The notes below the pieces were generated by a model. It made no database searches, was not told where the DNA came from, and saw only the letters and a program-made list of their open reading frames with translations. Of a DNA stretch of 7,463 bases, positions 1 to 5,052 are shown in pieces. Position 1 is the stretch's first letter, and the number at the start of each line of letters is the position of its first letter. The position numbers and the translations under genes are program-made. Source of the DNA: W2P13-069 sp963590525 (GTDB lineage: Bacteria > Actinomycetota > Coriobacteriia > Coriobacteriales > QAMH01); contig CAVAPV010000073.1 in the NCBI GenBank assembly GCA_963590525.1, positions 1-7,463 on the forward strand, in the 5' to 3' direction.

Positions 1-92
1 TGGCTCTTGAAAGCCTTGGCGCGCATGATCTTGCCGGAACCGGTGACGCGGAAGCGCTTGGCGGTGCCCTTGTGGGTCTTCATCTTAGGCAT
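1..92 (-). CDS. rpmI: 50S ribosomal protein L35, N-terminal part (runs off the window)
   Basis: Ribosomal protein L35 is a small basic protein of the large ribosomal subunit that binds 23S rRNA. Only the first 30 codons are in the window. The translation begins MPKMKTHKGTAKRFRVTGSG and continues KIMRAKAF, the standard L35 N-terminus (MPKxKTHxGxAKRFxxTGxGK). The ATG at 92-90 lies inside the end of infC: the 8-nt overlap ATGCCTAA contains both the rpmI start and the infC TAA stop. This suggests translational coupling, and no separate promoter is visible. The infC-rpmI order is the usual one, and rplT would be expected next, just outside the window. Identity is nearly certain despite the truncation. 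Confidence 0.97.
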   Translation of the reverse strand, partial: MPKMKTHKGTAKRFRVTGSGKIMRAKAFKS

Positions 93-657
93 TGTTGCTG
101 TCTCCTTCTTTGTTGCTTGCTTTATTGCTCTTCTTCTTCGCGTCCTTGGGAAGCGGCGCGATGAGCATGTGCATGTTGCGGCCTTCCATCTTGGGCTGCT
201 GCTCGATCACTGCGAGATCTTTGAGATCGTCTGCGAGCTTCTCGAGGATGGCAAGACCTTGCTCCGGATGGGCCATCTCGCGGCCGCGGAACATGATGGT
301 GATCTTGACCTTATTGCCCTTGCCAAGGAATCGCAGGACATGGCCCTTCTTGGTCTCGTAGTCGCCGACGTCGATCTTGGGACGGAACTTCATCTCCTTG
401 ATCTCTATCCTGGTCTGCTTCTTACGAGCTTGCTTTGCCTTGACCTCCTGCTCGTACTTGTACTTGCCGTAATCCATGATTCGGCACACAGGGGGCTCGG
501 CGTTAGGTGCGATCTCTACCAGATCGAGACCCTGCTCGGAAGCAACGCGTTGAGCGTCGGCATTGGCAAAGATGCCGAGCTGAGCGCCATCGACTCCGAT
601 AAGGCGGACGGTGGCGGCGCGGACTGCGTCGTTGATCCTAGACTCTTGAGCGGCTAT
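85..657 (-). CDS. infC: Translation initiation factor IF-3 with probable AUA start codon
   Basis: IF-3 binds the 30S subunit, keeps it free of 50S and rejects wrong initiator tRNAs and start codons. The 190-residue product has the usual two-domain length. The N-domain opens AAQESRINDAVRAATVRLIG. The PROSITE-like IF-3 signature RIMDYGKYKYEQ follows, then the basic linker QARKKQTRIEIKEMKFRP and the C-domain (KGNKVKITIMFRGREM, HPEQG). It ends in a lysine-rich hydrophilic tail. The start is inferred: the only in-frame ATG/GTG/TTG candidates upstream are a TTG (672) and a GTG (666) that lie just before or inside the Shine-Dalgarno. The ATA at 657-655 sits 8 nt after GGAGG and gives the normal IF-3 N-terminus. 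A rare AUU/AUA/AUC/CUG-type start is known for infC and lets IF-3 repress its own translation. The gene overlaps rpmI by 8 nt. Product identity is very sure; the exact start codon is probable. Confidence 0.96.
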   Translation of the reverse strand: MAAQESRINDAVRAATVRLIGVDGAQLGIFANADAQRVASEQGLDLVEIAPNAEPPVCRIMDYGKYKYEQEVKAKQARKKQTRIEIKEMKFRPKIDVGDYETKKGHVLRFLGKGNKVKITIMFRGREMAHPEQGLAILEKLADDLKDLAVIEQQPKMEGRNMHMLIAPLPKDAKKKSNKASNKEGDSNNA

Positions 658-663
658 GCTGCT

Positions 664-670
664 CACCTCC
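664..670 (-). promoter_or_regulatory. Shine-Dalgarno of infC, deciding the AUA start
   Basis: Read on the minus strand, GGAGGTG lies directly after the terminator U-tract. GGAGG is followed by 8 nt (TGAGCAGC) and then ATA, ideal spacing. The earlier TTG at 672-670 overlaps this element and has only T-rich sequence upstream, so it lacks a ribosome binding site. Confidence 0.8.
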
Positions 671-707
671 AAAATAAAAAGCCTGCGAGCACATGGCTGG
701 CAGGCTT
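671..707 (-). terminator. Intrinsic terminator in the infC leader (attenuator)
   Basis: On the minus strand the arm AAGCCTGC (707-700) pairs perfectly with GCAGGCTT (686-679) around a 13-nt loop. It is followed by TTT-A-TTTT, ending at 671. The element sits downstream of the predicted infC promoter and immediately before the infC ribosome binding site. It therefore cannot serve the upstream gene alone and would stop infC transcription unless it is disrupted. This is the classical layout of transcription attenuation, as in the L20-controlled infC-rpmI-rplT leaders of Bacillus-type bacteria. Whether the regulator here is L20, IF-3 or something else is not visible. Confidence 0.85.
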
Positions 708-802
708 GCGGTAACCCTTGGGGTTTGTACCGTGCAACCAGACAACCAAGCAGTGCTCGTCGTAAGGTGGGGACGTTGGTGACGACCCTCTTCTAAACAC
801 AG
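671..802 (-). ncRNA. Structured infC-operon 5' leader, candidate cis-regulatory RNA
   Basis: This is the leader from the predicted start of transcription (about 802) to the end of the U-tract. No short leader peptide with a good ribosome binding site was found, arguing for an RNA- or protein-sensing leader. Three elements are visible on the minus strand. The first is CGAGCAC (759-753) followed by GGTTG (747-743). The second is an imperfect hairpin made of CGGT, a 3-nt bulge, AACCC, the loop CAA, GGGTT and ACCG. The third is the terminator. CGAGCAC is exactly complementary to GTGCTCG (692-686), and GGTTG pairs with CAGCC (699-695, one G-U pair). Together these two segments span essentially the whole terminator loop, so an antiterminator or a pseudoknot is possible. 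Structure is inferred by eye. Confidence 0.6.
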
Positions 803-808
803 CGACAT

Positions 809-837
809 ATGTTACAGCCCCTGTCATCGCTTGACAA
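809..837 (-). promoter_or_regulatory. Predicted sigma-70-type promoter of infC-rpmI
   Basis: On the minus strand, TTGTCA (837-832; consensus TTGACA) and TAACAT (814-809; consensus TATAAT) are separated by exactly 17 nt. Transcription would start near 802, about 145 nt before the infC start. The -35 and the spacer lie within a 12-bp inverted repeat. Confidence 0.6.
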
Positions 838-843
838 GGGCTG
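815..843 (-). repeat. 12-bp inverted repeat over the infC promoter
   Basis: CAGCCCTTGTCA (843-832) pairs with TGACAGGGGCTG (826-815) around the 5-nt loop AGCGA, with a single G-U pair. It starts 9 nt after the stop of the upstream gene but has no U-tract on the minus strand, so it is a poor intrinsic terminator for that gene. It covers the -35 and spacer of the infC promoter, so it could also be an operator. On the plus strand the dyad is followed by ATTTTAGATTT, which is only weakly terminator-like. Confidence 0.65.
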
Positions 844-852
844 ATTTTAGAT

Positions 853-1713
853 TTAGTAGAAAAGCACGGTGGCTGTACGCGTAGTGGCCTTATCGCCAGA
901 GGCGTACTCGTAGGTCTCGTCAAGCTGCCAGGTCATATAGGCCACTTGGGTCTTCTTGACGATCTTTTTCTTGACCTTCTTGTGCTTCTTTTTGTTGTAG
1001 ACCTTCTTTGTCTTGACACTCTTTTTGAGCTTTTGGCCCGTAGCTTGCTTGTACGTGCAAGAGCGGGTATTGGTTTGCTCATCGATATTTGATTGGGAGC
1101 TTTGGGAGTTCAAGGCGTCTTTAGCGGCGCTTTTGCTGATACCCACGCCGCTTAACAACGAGACAGGAACGGTCTTATCGGCAGCAAAAACGGCAAAATC
1201 GGCCTCGGCCACTTTCAAAGCATCCAGATCAAAGCTGTAAAGCATCGCAACAGACTTCTTGCTCTTGTCAAAGAAGACCGTGAGGCTAACCCCGTCTTGT
1301 CCTTTGGAAAGCGCCGATGCGGAGTACTTGATCATCTTAGCCGTGGCCTTGGGCAGGGCACTAGGCACGACAGCGGCTTTCTTGAGCTTGGAGTCAAAGC
1401 TCAGGCTGCTCTTCTTAAGCGATGTCAGCTGCTTGAGCGTTTTGGAGTACATGCGCGTATAAGCGGGGACCCCCTTGAGGTCGACCGCATCAAACGTTGT
1501 GTTGTTGACACCTGCAGAATCCTGGCTCAAAGCCTCTGTATCTGCCTGGTATGCAGTGGAAAGCGTGCTGTTGCGCCAAACATTCACGCCGATGACCACA
1601 GCTGCGACCACAGCAGCAGCCAAAACGATACCCAAAACAAGCTTGAGGCGACCCTTGCCAGGATCCTTTTGAGGTTCTTCTTCTGGTTGGGGATAGCTTT
1701 CGTAGCTGGCCAT
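853..1713 (-). CDS. Unrecognised membrane-anchored protein with lysine-rich outer segment
   Basis: I do not recognise this 286-residue protein. A short acidic, proline-containing N-terminus (1-19) and a basic KGRLK patch precede one strong hydrophobic segment at about 23-46, rich in Ala and Val. There is no lipobox. By the positive-inside rule the remaining 240 residues would be outside the membrane. That part is Ser/Thr/Lys-rich without obvious repeats and contains an extremely basic stretch at 228-254, where 16 of 27 residues are lysine. A short strand-like tail (MTWQLDETYEYASG) follows. The start ATG is backed by AGGAGG 4 nt upstream, which overlaps the stop of the preceding gene only 8 nt away, so the two genes form an operon. 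It could be a cell-envelope protein binding anionic polymers, but that is inference. Confidence 0.8.
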   Translation of the reverse strand: MASYESYPQPEEEPQKDPGKGRLKLVLGIVLAAAVVAAVVIGVNVWRNSTLSTAYQADTEALSQDSAGVNNTTFDAVDLKGVPAYTRMYSKTLKQLTSLKKSSLSFDSKLKKAAVVPSALPKATAKMIKYSASALSKGQDGVSLTVFFDKSKKSVAMLYSFDLDALKVAEADFAVFAADKTVPVSLLSGVGISKSAAKDALNSQSSQSNIDEQTNTRSCTYKQATGQKLKKSVKTKKVYNKKKHKKVKKKIVKKTQVAYMTWQLDETYEYASGDKATTRTATVLFY

Positions 1714-1721
1714 GCGCCCTC

Positions 1722-2057
1722 CTAGTACACGCCGGCTATCTTGAGCGCAGCGGCGATGACGATTACGACAGCGATGACGATAAGGGCGATATTGCCGCCC
1801 GAGCGTTTCTCAAGATTGTCGAGACCGTGAAAATCCGTCTCTTTTTGAGACTCGCTTTTTGGGGTTGCGGGAGCAGAAGCGACTTTGGAAGCCGTGTTGT
1901 TTGCAGGACGAGCCACAGAGGGCTTTGCAGCCTGCGAAACCGCCGCAGCACTGGAGGCCGAGGTGCGCATAGCCTCTTGAGCAGCTCGCATCTCATCCTC
2001 ATCGTTTTGCGCGGCCTTTTGCTTCTCGACGTCTTCTATAGTGGTGAGTCTTCCCAC
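1722..2057 (-). CDS. Small unrecognised tail-anchored membrane protein
   Basis: This predicted 111-residue protein is of unknown family. The order is a charged, probably helical N-terminal part (1-31, rich in Glu, Lys, Gln, Met), an Ala/Ser/Pro/Lys-rich linker (about 33-72), a short charged segment (FHGLDNLEKRSGG), and one hydrophobic C-terminal helix (about 89-109) with almost nothing after it. This is the layout of a tail-anchored protein with its N-terminus in the cytoplasm. The open frame extends upstream to 2225, but I prefer the GTG at 2057-2055. It has AAGGGGG a few bases upstream, and the region before it reads as intergenic, with promoter-like boxes and a dyad. It is the first gene of a pair with the 286-residue membrane protein. 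The start is moderately sure, the function unknown. Confidence 0.7.
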   Translation of the reverse strand: MGRLTTIEDVEKQKAAQNDEDEMRAAQEAMRTSASSAAAVSQAAKPSVARPANNTASKVASAPATPKSESQKETDFHGLDNLEKRSGGNIALIVIAVVIVIAAALKIAGVY

Positions 2058-2094
2058 GCATACCCCCTTGGCTGCTTTGCTTTCAAACCCTACG

Positions 2095-2123
2095 AGTATA
2101 AGCCCTGCCAACCATGCCCGAGC
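2095..2123 (-). promoter_or_regulatory. Possible promoter of the membrane-protein pair
   Basis: A good -10-like box TATACT lies at 2100-2095 on the minus strand, with a start expected near 2088 and a leader of about 30 nt. No convincing -35 is present: at 17-nt spacing the hexamer is GCTCGG, lying in the neighbouring dyad. If real, this promoter may need an activator. Confidence 0.3.
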
Positions 2124-2127
2124 ATGG
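2112..2127. repeat. Dyad CCATGC-N4-GCATGG in the divergent intergenic region
   Basis: This is a perfect 6-bp inverted repeat with a 4-bp spacer. It lies between the predicted promoters of the membrane-protein pair (minus) and the glycosyltransferase (plus). It covers the -35 position of the minus promoter and lies just upstream of the plus promoter, a suitable place for a shared operator. The match is short, and chance cannot be excluded. Confidence 0.45.
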
Positions 2128-2144
2128 AGCTTTGATGCATGCGC

Positions 2145-2174
2145 AAGACAGCTACAAGCGCTATGGAGTAAAAT
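2145..2174 (+). promoter_or_regulatory. Possible promoter of the glycosyltransferase gene
   Basis: AAGACA (2145-2150) and TAAAAT (2169-2174) are separated by 18 nt. The -10 matches the consensus at five of six positions, the -35 at four. Transcription would start near 2181, leaving a leader of about 54 nt before the ATG. Confidence 0.45.
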
Positions 2175-2234
2175 GCTGGGGTTTAACGCATCTATCGCCG
2201 AGCTAGCGCGGCTAAAAAGGAGCATTCAATCGCC

Positions 2235-3704
2235 ATGACAGGTTTTGTCAACGCATTCAACATGTTCTTGTTCTTTGTGTTCAGCCTCTGCTACATGTAC
2301 CAGATCGTCTACGCGGTCTACGTGCTGATCGTAGACCACAAGCGCAAGCCAAACGACCAAGACGTAGAGCTGCAACGTTACGCTGTCCTCATATCCGGAC
2401 GCAACGAGGAGTTGGTCATAGGAGAGCTGGTCAAAAGCCTCAAGGCGCAGGATTACCCAGAAGAGCTCGTTGACGTGTACGTGATCGCCGACAACTGCAC
2501 CGATAGCACGGCGCAGGTCGCGCGCGACGCAGGCGCGATCGTCTTCGAGCGTTTTGACCAGGTGCGCAAGGGCAAAAGCTACGCGCTCAACTACGCCTTG
2601 GACAAGATCCGTCGCGCAGAGGGCAACGAGGACGGCTATACGGATTACGCCGGCTACTTTGTCTTTGACGCAGACAACATCGTAGACCCGGGCTTTATCC
2701 GCGCAGTCAACCGCGAGATGGTGCTGTCGCCGGATTACGACGCCTTTACCAGCTACCGCAACTCCAAAAACTACGACGATAACTGGATCAGTTCGGGCAG
2801 CGCTATGTGGTTCTTGCGCGAAGCCAAGTTCTTGAGCAACGCGCGCTACCGCCTGGGCAGCAGCTGCGCCATCGGCGGCACGGGCTTTGTGATCCGCGCG
2901 CACATCCTCGAAGACAACGAGGGTTGGATCCACCACCTGCTCACAGAGGACATCGAGTTCTCCACCGACTGCATCTCCAACGGCTATCGCATCGGCTATG
3001 TGGCCGACGCCATCATCTACGACGAGCAGCCCACCACCTTCAAGGATTCCTGGCGCCAGCGTCTGCGCTGGGCAAGGGGCTTCTACCAGGTGCTCTTGCG
3101 CTACGGCGGCAACTTGTTTGCCGGCATCGCCTGCAAGAAGGGCGGCCGCTGGGCATGCTTTGACATGTTCATGACCATCGCGCCGGCCATGCTGCTCACT
3201 TTGGTGGGCGTCTTCATGAACCTGGGCTTTTGCCTTACAGGTCTGGTGCAGCTCATCAGCATCTCGTCTACCGTCCAAGACGTCGTGGCGCAAAGCGCAC
3301 CAGTGGCTGTAGCCAACGCCAACCCCATCGTCACCGTCATCGGGCTGCTCACAGGATCGATGTTCCATGGCGATGCGCTAAGCGGCATCACATCTGACAA
3401 CCTGGCCGTGTATCTGAGCTACGGCGAAGCGAGGTCCACCATCGTGGCGTCGTTTACGAGCTTCTTGGGCTGCTTTGTCTCCTTTGCGGGCATCATGCTC
3501 CTCTTTGGCGGGCTCACCACGGCTACCGAGTGGAAGCAGATCCACGCCAAGCCCGCGGCCAAGATCAAGGCAATCTTCACCTTCCCCTTCTTTATGCTCA
3601 CCTACGTGCCCATCGCCTTGGTGGCTGTGTTTAGCAAGGTCGAGTGGAAGCCCATCAAGCACAACGTGGTTGTCAACGCGGCAGAGATCACGAGCAAAGG
3701 ATAA
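2235..3704 (+). CDS. Membrane-embedded family-2 glycosyltransferase, processive type
   Basis: This GT-A fold transferase probably polymerises or extends an envelope or extracellular polysaccharide from nucleotide sugars on the inner face of the membrane. An N-terminal membrane segment lies at about 8-34. The catalytic domain (about 45-300) contains ISGRNEE, DNCTDST (86-92), the metal-binding DADN (145-148), GGTGF (214-218), TED (237-239, catalytic base) and QRLRW (275-279). The last two are the marks of processive enzymes such as cellulose, hyaluronan and poly-GlcNAc synthases. Several hydrophobic segments follow (about 310-342, 402-428, 445-467). At 489 residues the length is typical. The ATG has AAGGAG 12 nt upstream, a slightly long spacing. 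It is a single-gene unit ending at a strong terminator. Sugar specificity cannot be read; PgaC/EpsO-like is the nearest guess. No partner polysaccharide genes are in the window. Confidence 0.92.
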   Translation: MTGFVNAFNMFLFFVFSLCYMYQIVYAVYVLIVDHKRKPNDQDVELQRYAVLISGRNEELVIGELVKSLKAQDYPEELVDVYVIADNCTDSTAQVARDAGAIVFERFDQVRKGKSYALNYALDKIRRAEGNEDGYTDYAGYFVFDADNIVDPGFIRAVNREMVLSPDYDAFTSYRNSKNYDDNWISSGSAMWFLREAKFLSNARYRLGSSCAIGGTGFVIRAHILEDNEGWIHHLLTEDIEFSTDCISNGYRIGYVADAIIYDEQPTTFKDSWRQRLRWARGFYQVLLRYGGNLFAGIACKKGGRWACFDMFMTIAPAMLLTLVGVFMNLGFCLTGLVQLISISSTVQDVVAQSAPVAVANANPIVTVIGLLTGSMFHGDALSGITSDNLAVYLSYGEARSTIVASFTSFLGCFVSFAGIMLLFGGLTTATEWKQIHAKPAAKIKAIFTFPFFMLTYVPIALVAVFSKVEWKPIKHNVVVNAAEITSKG

Positions 3705-3734
3705 GATCGAGTCCTCCGGACACCGAGGAGCAAA

Positions 3735-3747
3735 ACTAGGATCTAGT
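3735..3747. repeat. Short inverted repeat ACTAG-GAT-CTAGT
   Basis: This 5-bp inverted repeat with a 3-bp spacer lies just after the glycosyltransferase stop. It is one of several nested or adjacent palindromes between the convergent genes. No function can be assigned. Confidence 0.35.
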
Positions 3748-3755
3748 ATCCCGAC

Positions 3756-3838
3756 GCAACTTGCAGCAAACGCAGCAACGGCGGCAACTCTTAACTGAGC
3801 TGCCGCCGTTTTTTGTCTGTGCCTTTGGTGCAAGTTGC
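3756..3838. repeat. 10-bp inverted repeat bracketing the terminator
   Basis: GCAACTTGCA (3756-3765) is the exact reverse complement of TGCAAGTTGC (3829-3838). The arms enclose the terminator hairpin, so the intergenic region can form a nested, cruciform-like structure in either transcript. Confidence 0.7.
3777..3814 (+). terminator. Strong intrinsic terminator of the glycosyltransferase gene
   Basis: AACGGCGGCA (3777-3786) pairs perfectly with TGCCGCCGTT (3801-3810), and CTC/GAG adds inner pairs. The hairpin runs into TTTTTT (3809-3814). It stands 72 nt after the stop codon. On the minus strand it lacks a U-tract, so it is directional. Confidence 0.92.
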
Positions 3839-3851
3839 TCTCTTAAGAGAG
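3838..3851. repeat. Perfect 14-bp palindrome CTCTCTTAAGAGAG after rsmA
   Basis: This self-complementary sequence begins 8 bp beyond the rsmA stop and touches the right arm of the 10-bp inverted repeat. It has no hairpin loop and no T-tract, so it is not a usual terminator. It could be a protein site or contribute to the end of the rsmA transcript. Confidence 0.5.
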
Positions 3852-3859
3852 GCGTCTGC

Positions 3860-4747
3860 CTACTTTACCCCTTTCAGTCTGAGCAGCTCCTTGCCAAGTT
3901 GAAGGTACTGCTCTACATCAAGCGCTTCTCCGCGCGTCTTGGGATCGATATCGCATGCCTCAAGCAGCGCATCAACCGTCTGAGTATCAAAAGCGCTCTT
4001 CATGGAGTTGCGGATGTTCTTGCGACGCTGGGCAAAGGCAGCGTCTGCGACCTTGCAAGCAGCACGCAACAGCTGACGGTCTTGGCAGAGTTCATGACGC
4101 TCCAGGCGTATGACGGCACTCTCTACGCGCGGGGCAGGATAAAAGCAGCTGGGACTCACTTGAAAGCGACCCGTGGTCTGCGCGTACATACGCAGCTTGA
4201 TAGTGTAGGCGCCGTAATCCTTGCAGCCCTTTTGCGCGGCTATGCGATCTGCCACCTCGCTTTGGACCATGACCGTCATGCTCTGCAAGAAGTCGAACTT
4301 CTCAAACCAATCGAGGATGACTGTTGCGGCCACCGCATACGGGAGATTGGAAACGAGCATAGAGGGCATACCGCCACCGATGCAAGCAAAGGCATCGCGG
4401 ACTTCATCTTGCGTGACCTTGAGGGCATCTTTTTGGATGAGCGAGAAGCGGTCGCTGTTGAAGGCAGTGGTCTGCGCGAGCACAGGAGGCAGGTCGCGGT
4501 CGAACTCAACAGACGCAACGCGTGCATGATCGAGCAGCGCCACCGTAAGCGTACCCACGCCCGGGCCGATCTCTATGACATCGCGATCAAAGCCCTCTGC
4601 ATCAAGAAGCCCAGACAAGCTGAGGATACGTCCGATGACGTTGTCGTCCACAAGAAAGTTCTGCCCCAAGCTGTACTTGGCGCCCAGCCCAAAGTCATCG
4701 AGAACCTCACGCGTTGCAGTCAGGTTGGCAAGAGGCGAGTAAGTCAT
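3860..4747 (-). CDS. rsmA: 16S rRNA dimethyladenosine transferase (A1518/A1519)
   Basis: RsmA (KsgA) transfers four methyl groups from S-adenosylmethionine to two adjacent adenines near the 3' end of 16S rRNA, a late check in 30S assembly. The 295-residue length is normal. Visible motifs are LGQNFL (27-32), the SAM-binding EIGPGVGTLT (59-68), acidic ribose-binding E81 and the following D83, KDALK (106-110), the catalytic SNLPYAVA (133-140), SCFYPAPRVESAVIRL (200-215) and QRRKNIRNS near 240-248. The frame is open back to a TTG at 4783. I chose the ATG at 4747-4745 because AGAAAGG precedes it by 8 nt and the resulting N-terminus fits the family. It lies downstream of the metG-tatD-flavoprotein group but is separated from it by about 300 bp of repeats, so it may have its own promoter. 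Confidence 0.97.
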   Translation of the reverse strand: MTYSPLANLTATREVLDDFGLGAKYSLGQNFLVDDNVIGRILSLSGLLDAEGFDRDVIEIGPGVGTLTVALLDHARVASVEFDRDLPPVLAQTTAFNSDRFSLIQKDALKVTQDEVRDAFACIGGGMPSMLVSNLPYAVAATVILDWFEKFDFLQSMTVMVQSEVADRIAAQKGCKDYGAYTIKLRMYAQTTGRFQVSPSCFYPAPRVESAVIRLERHELCQDRQLLRAACKVADAAFAQRRKNIRNSMKSAFDTQTVDALLEACDIDPKTRGEALDVEQYLQLGKELLRLKGVK

Positions 4748-4782
4748 AGGTTGTGCCTTTCTGGGTCTAAGGTTGCGAGTCA

Positions 4783-4811
4783 ATGATACCCGCGATTAGA
4801 TTCTTCGACTA
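4783..4811 (-). promoter_or_regulatory. Possible rsmA promoter at the edge of the repeat
   Basis: TATCAT (4788-4783 on the minus strand) matches the -10 consensus at five of six positions and lies about 35 nt before the rsmA ATG. Seventeen nt upstream is only TAGTCG, three of six to the -35 consensus, and it belongs to the repeat unit. Weak support. Confidence 0.3.
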
Positions 4812-4843
4812 CGCGGCCTAACGGCCGCTTCGCTCAGAATGAC
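4800..4843. repeat. REP-like palindromic repeat unit, copy 1
   Basis: The unit contains a perfect GCGGCC-TAAC-GGCCGC hairpin (4813-4828) flanked by outer arms ATTCT (4800-4804) and AGAAT (4836-4840). Its right half, GGCCGCTTCGCTCAGAATGAC, recurs further right at 4921 with one difference in 21. Read on the minus strand it has the form TTCTGAGCGAAGCG...GAAGAATCT, which I recall as a recurrent interspersed repeat in many bacterial genomes; I have not verified this. Confidence 0.75.
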
Positions 4844-4920
4844 ACAGTAGAAGCTCATCGGATTCCCCTTGGAGGCCATCCCTCGAAAGGCGACGAACAC
4901 AGAGGGCAGGCTACCTGGGA

Positions 4921-4947
4921 GGCCGCTTCGCTCAGAATAACGGACCT
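4921..4947. repeat. REP-like repeat unit, copy 2
   Basis: Bases 4921-4941 match copy 1 at 20 of 21 positions, and the copy continues into GGACCT, shared with copy 3. Immediately right of it GGGGG-N8-CCCCC (4948-4965) can form a hairpin between copies 2 and 3. Confidence 0.75.
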
Positions 4948-4968
4948 GGGGGTTCGGGCTCCCCCGGC

Positions 4969-4995
4969 AGTCGCTTTGCTCAGAGTGACGGACCT
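4969..4995. repeat. REP-like repeat unit, copy 3 (diverged)
   Basis: It aligns without gaps to copy 2 with 22 of 27 identical positions, and all five differences are transitions. It starts 48 bp after the start of copy 2. The interval 4748-5052 between rsmA and the flavoprotein gene holds no credible gene, only these repeats and the weak promoter. Confidence 0.65.
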
Positions 4996-5052
4996 GAAGT
5001 CCCGCGAATTCTCCTGGAAGACGGCCCGAGGCGGCATCGAGATGAGCAAGTG

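Noticed and set aside
658..672. TTG at 672 as the infC start
   Set aside because: It overlaps the Shine-Dalgarno, has only T-rich terminator sequence upstream, and adds five residues not usual at the IF-3 N-terminus.
7..714. Plus-strand 235-codon open frame opposite infC
   Set aside because: It is the antisense shadow of infC and rpmI, which have clear family motifs.
831..859. Plus-strand TTGACA as a promoter
   Set aside because: It is one arm of the dyad, has no acceptable -10 at 16-18 nt (TAGTAG) and would only read antisense to the membrane-protein pair.
663..923. Minus-strand 86-codon open frame over the infC leader
   Set aside because: It covers the end of the upstream gene, the promoter, the hairpin and the SD; it has no ribosome binding site and the composition of non-coding DNA.
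2058..2225. N-terminal extension of the tail-anchored protein back to 2225
   Set aside because: The extra 56 residues cover promoter-like boxes and a dyad and have unlike composition; the GTG at 2057 has a purine-rich site.
2226..3368. Minus-strand 380-codon open frame
   Set aside because: It is a shadow of the glycosyltransferase, rich in His, Val, Asp and Ala as expected for antisense of GC-rich coding DNA.
4748..4783. TTG at 4783 as rsmA start
   Set aside because: No ribosome binding site, and it overlaps a -10-like box; the ATG at 4747 has AGAAAGG at good spacing.
3761..4786. Plus-strand 341-codon open frame
   Set aside because: It runs antisense over the whole of rsmA and through the terminator; no family resemblance.
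4800..4995. CRISPR array
   Set aside because: Only three imperfect copies with unequal spacing and a palindromic outer structure; no cas genes are nearby.
4855..5049. Minus-strand 64-codon open frame between rsmA and the flavoprotein
   Set aside because: It consists largely of two repeat copies and a hairpin, with no convincing start signal.
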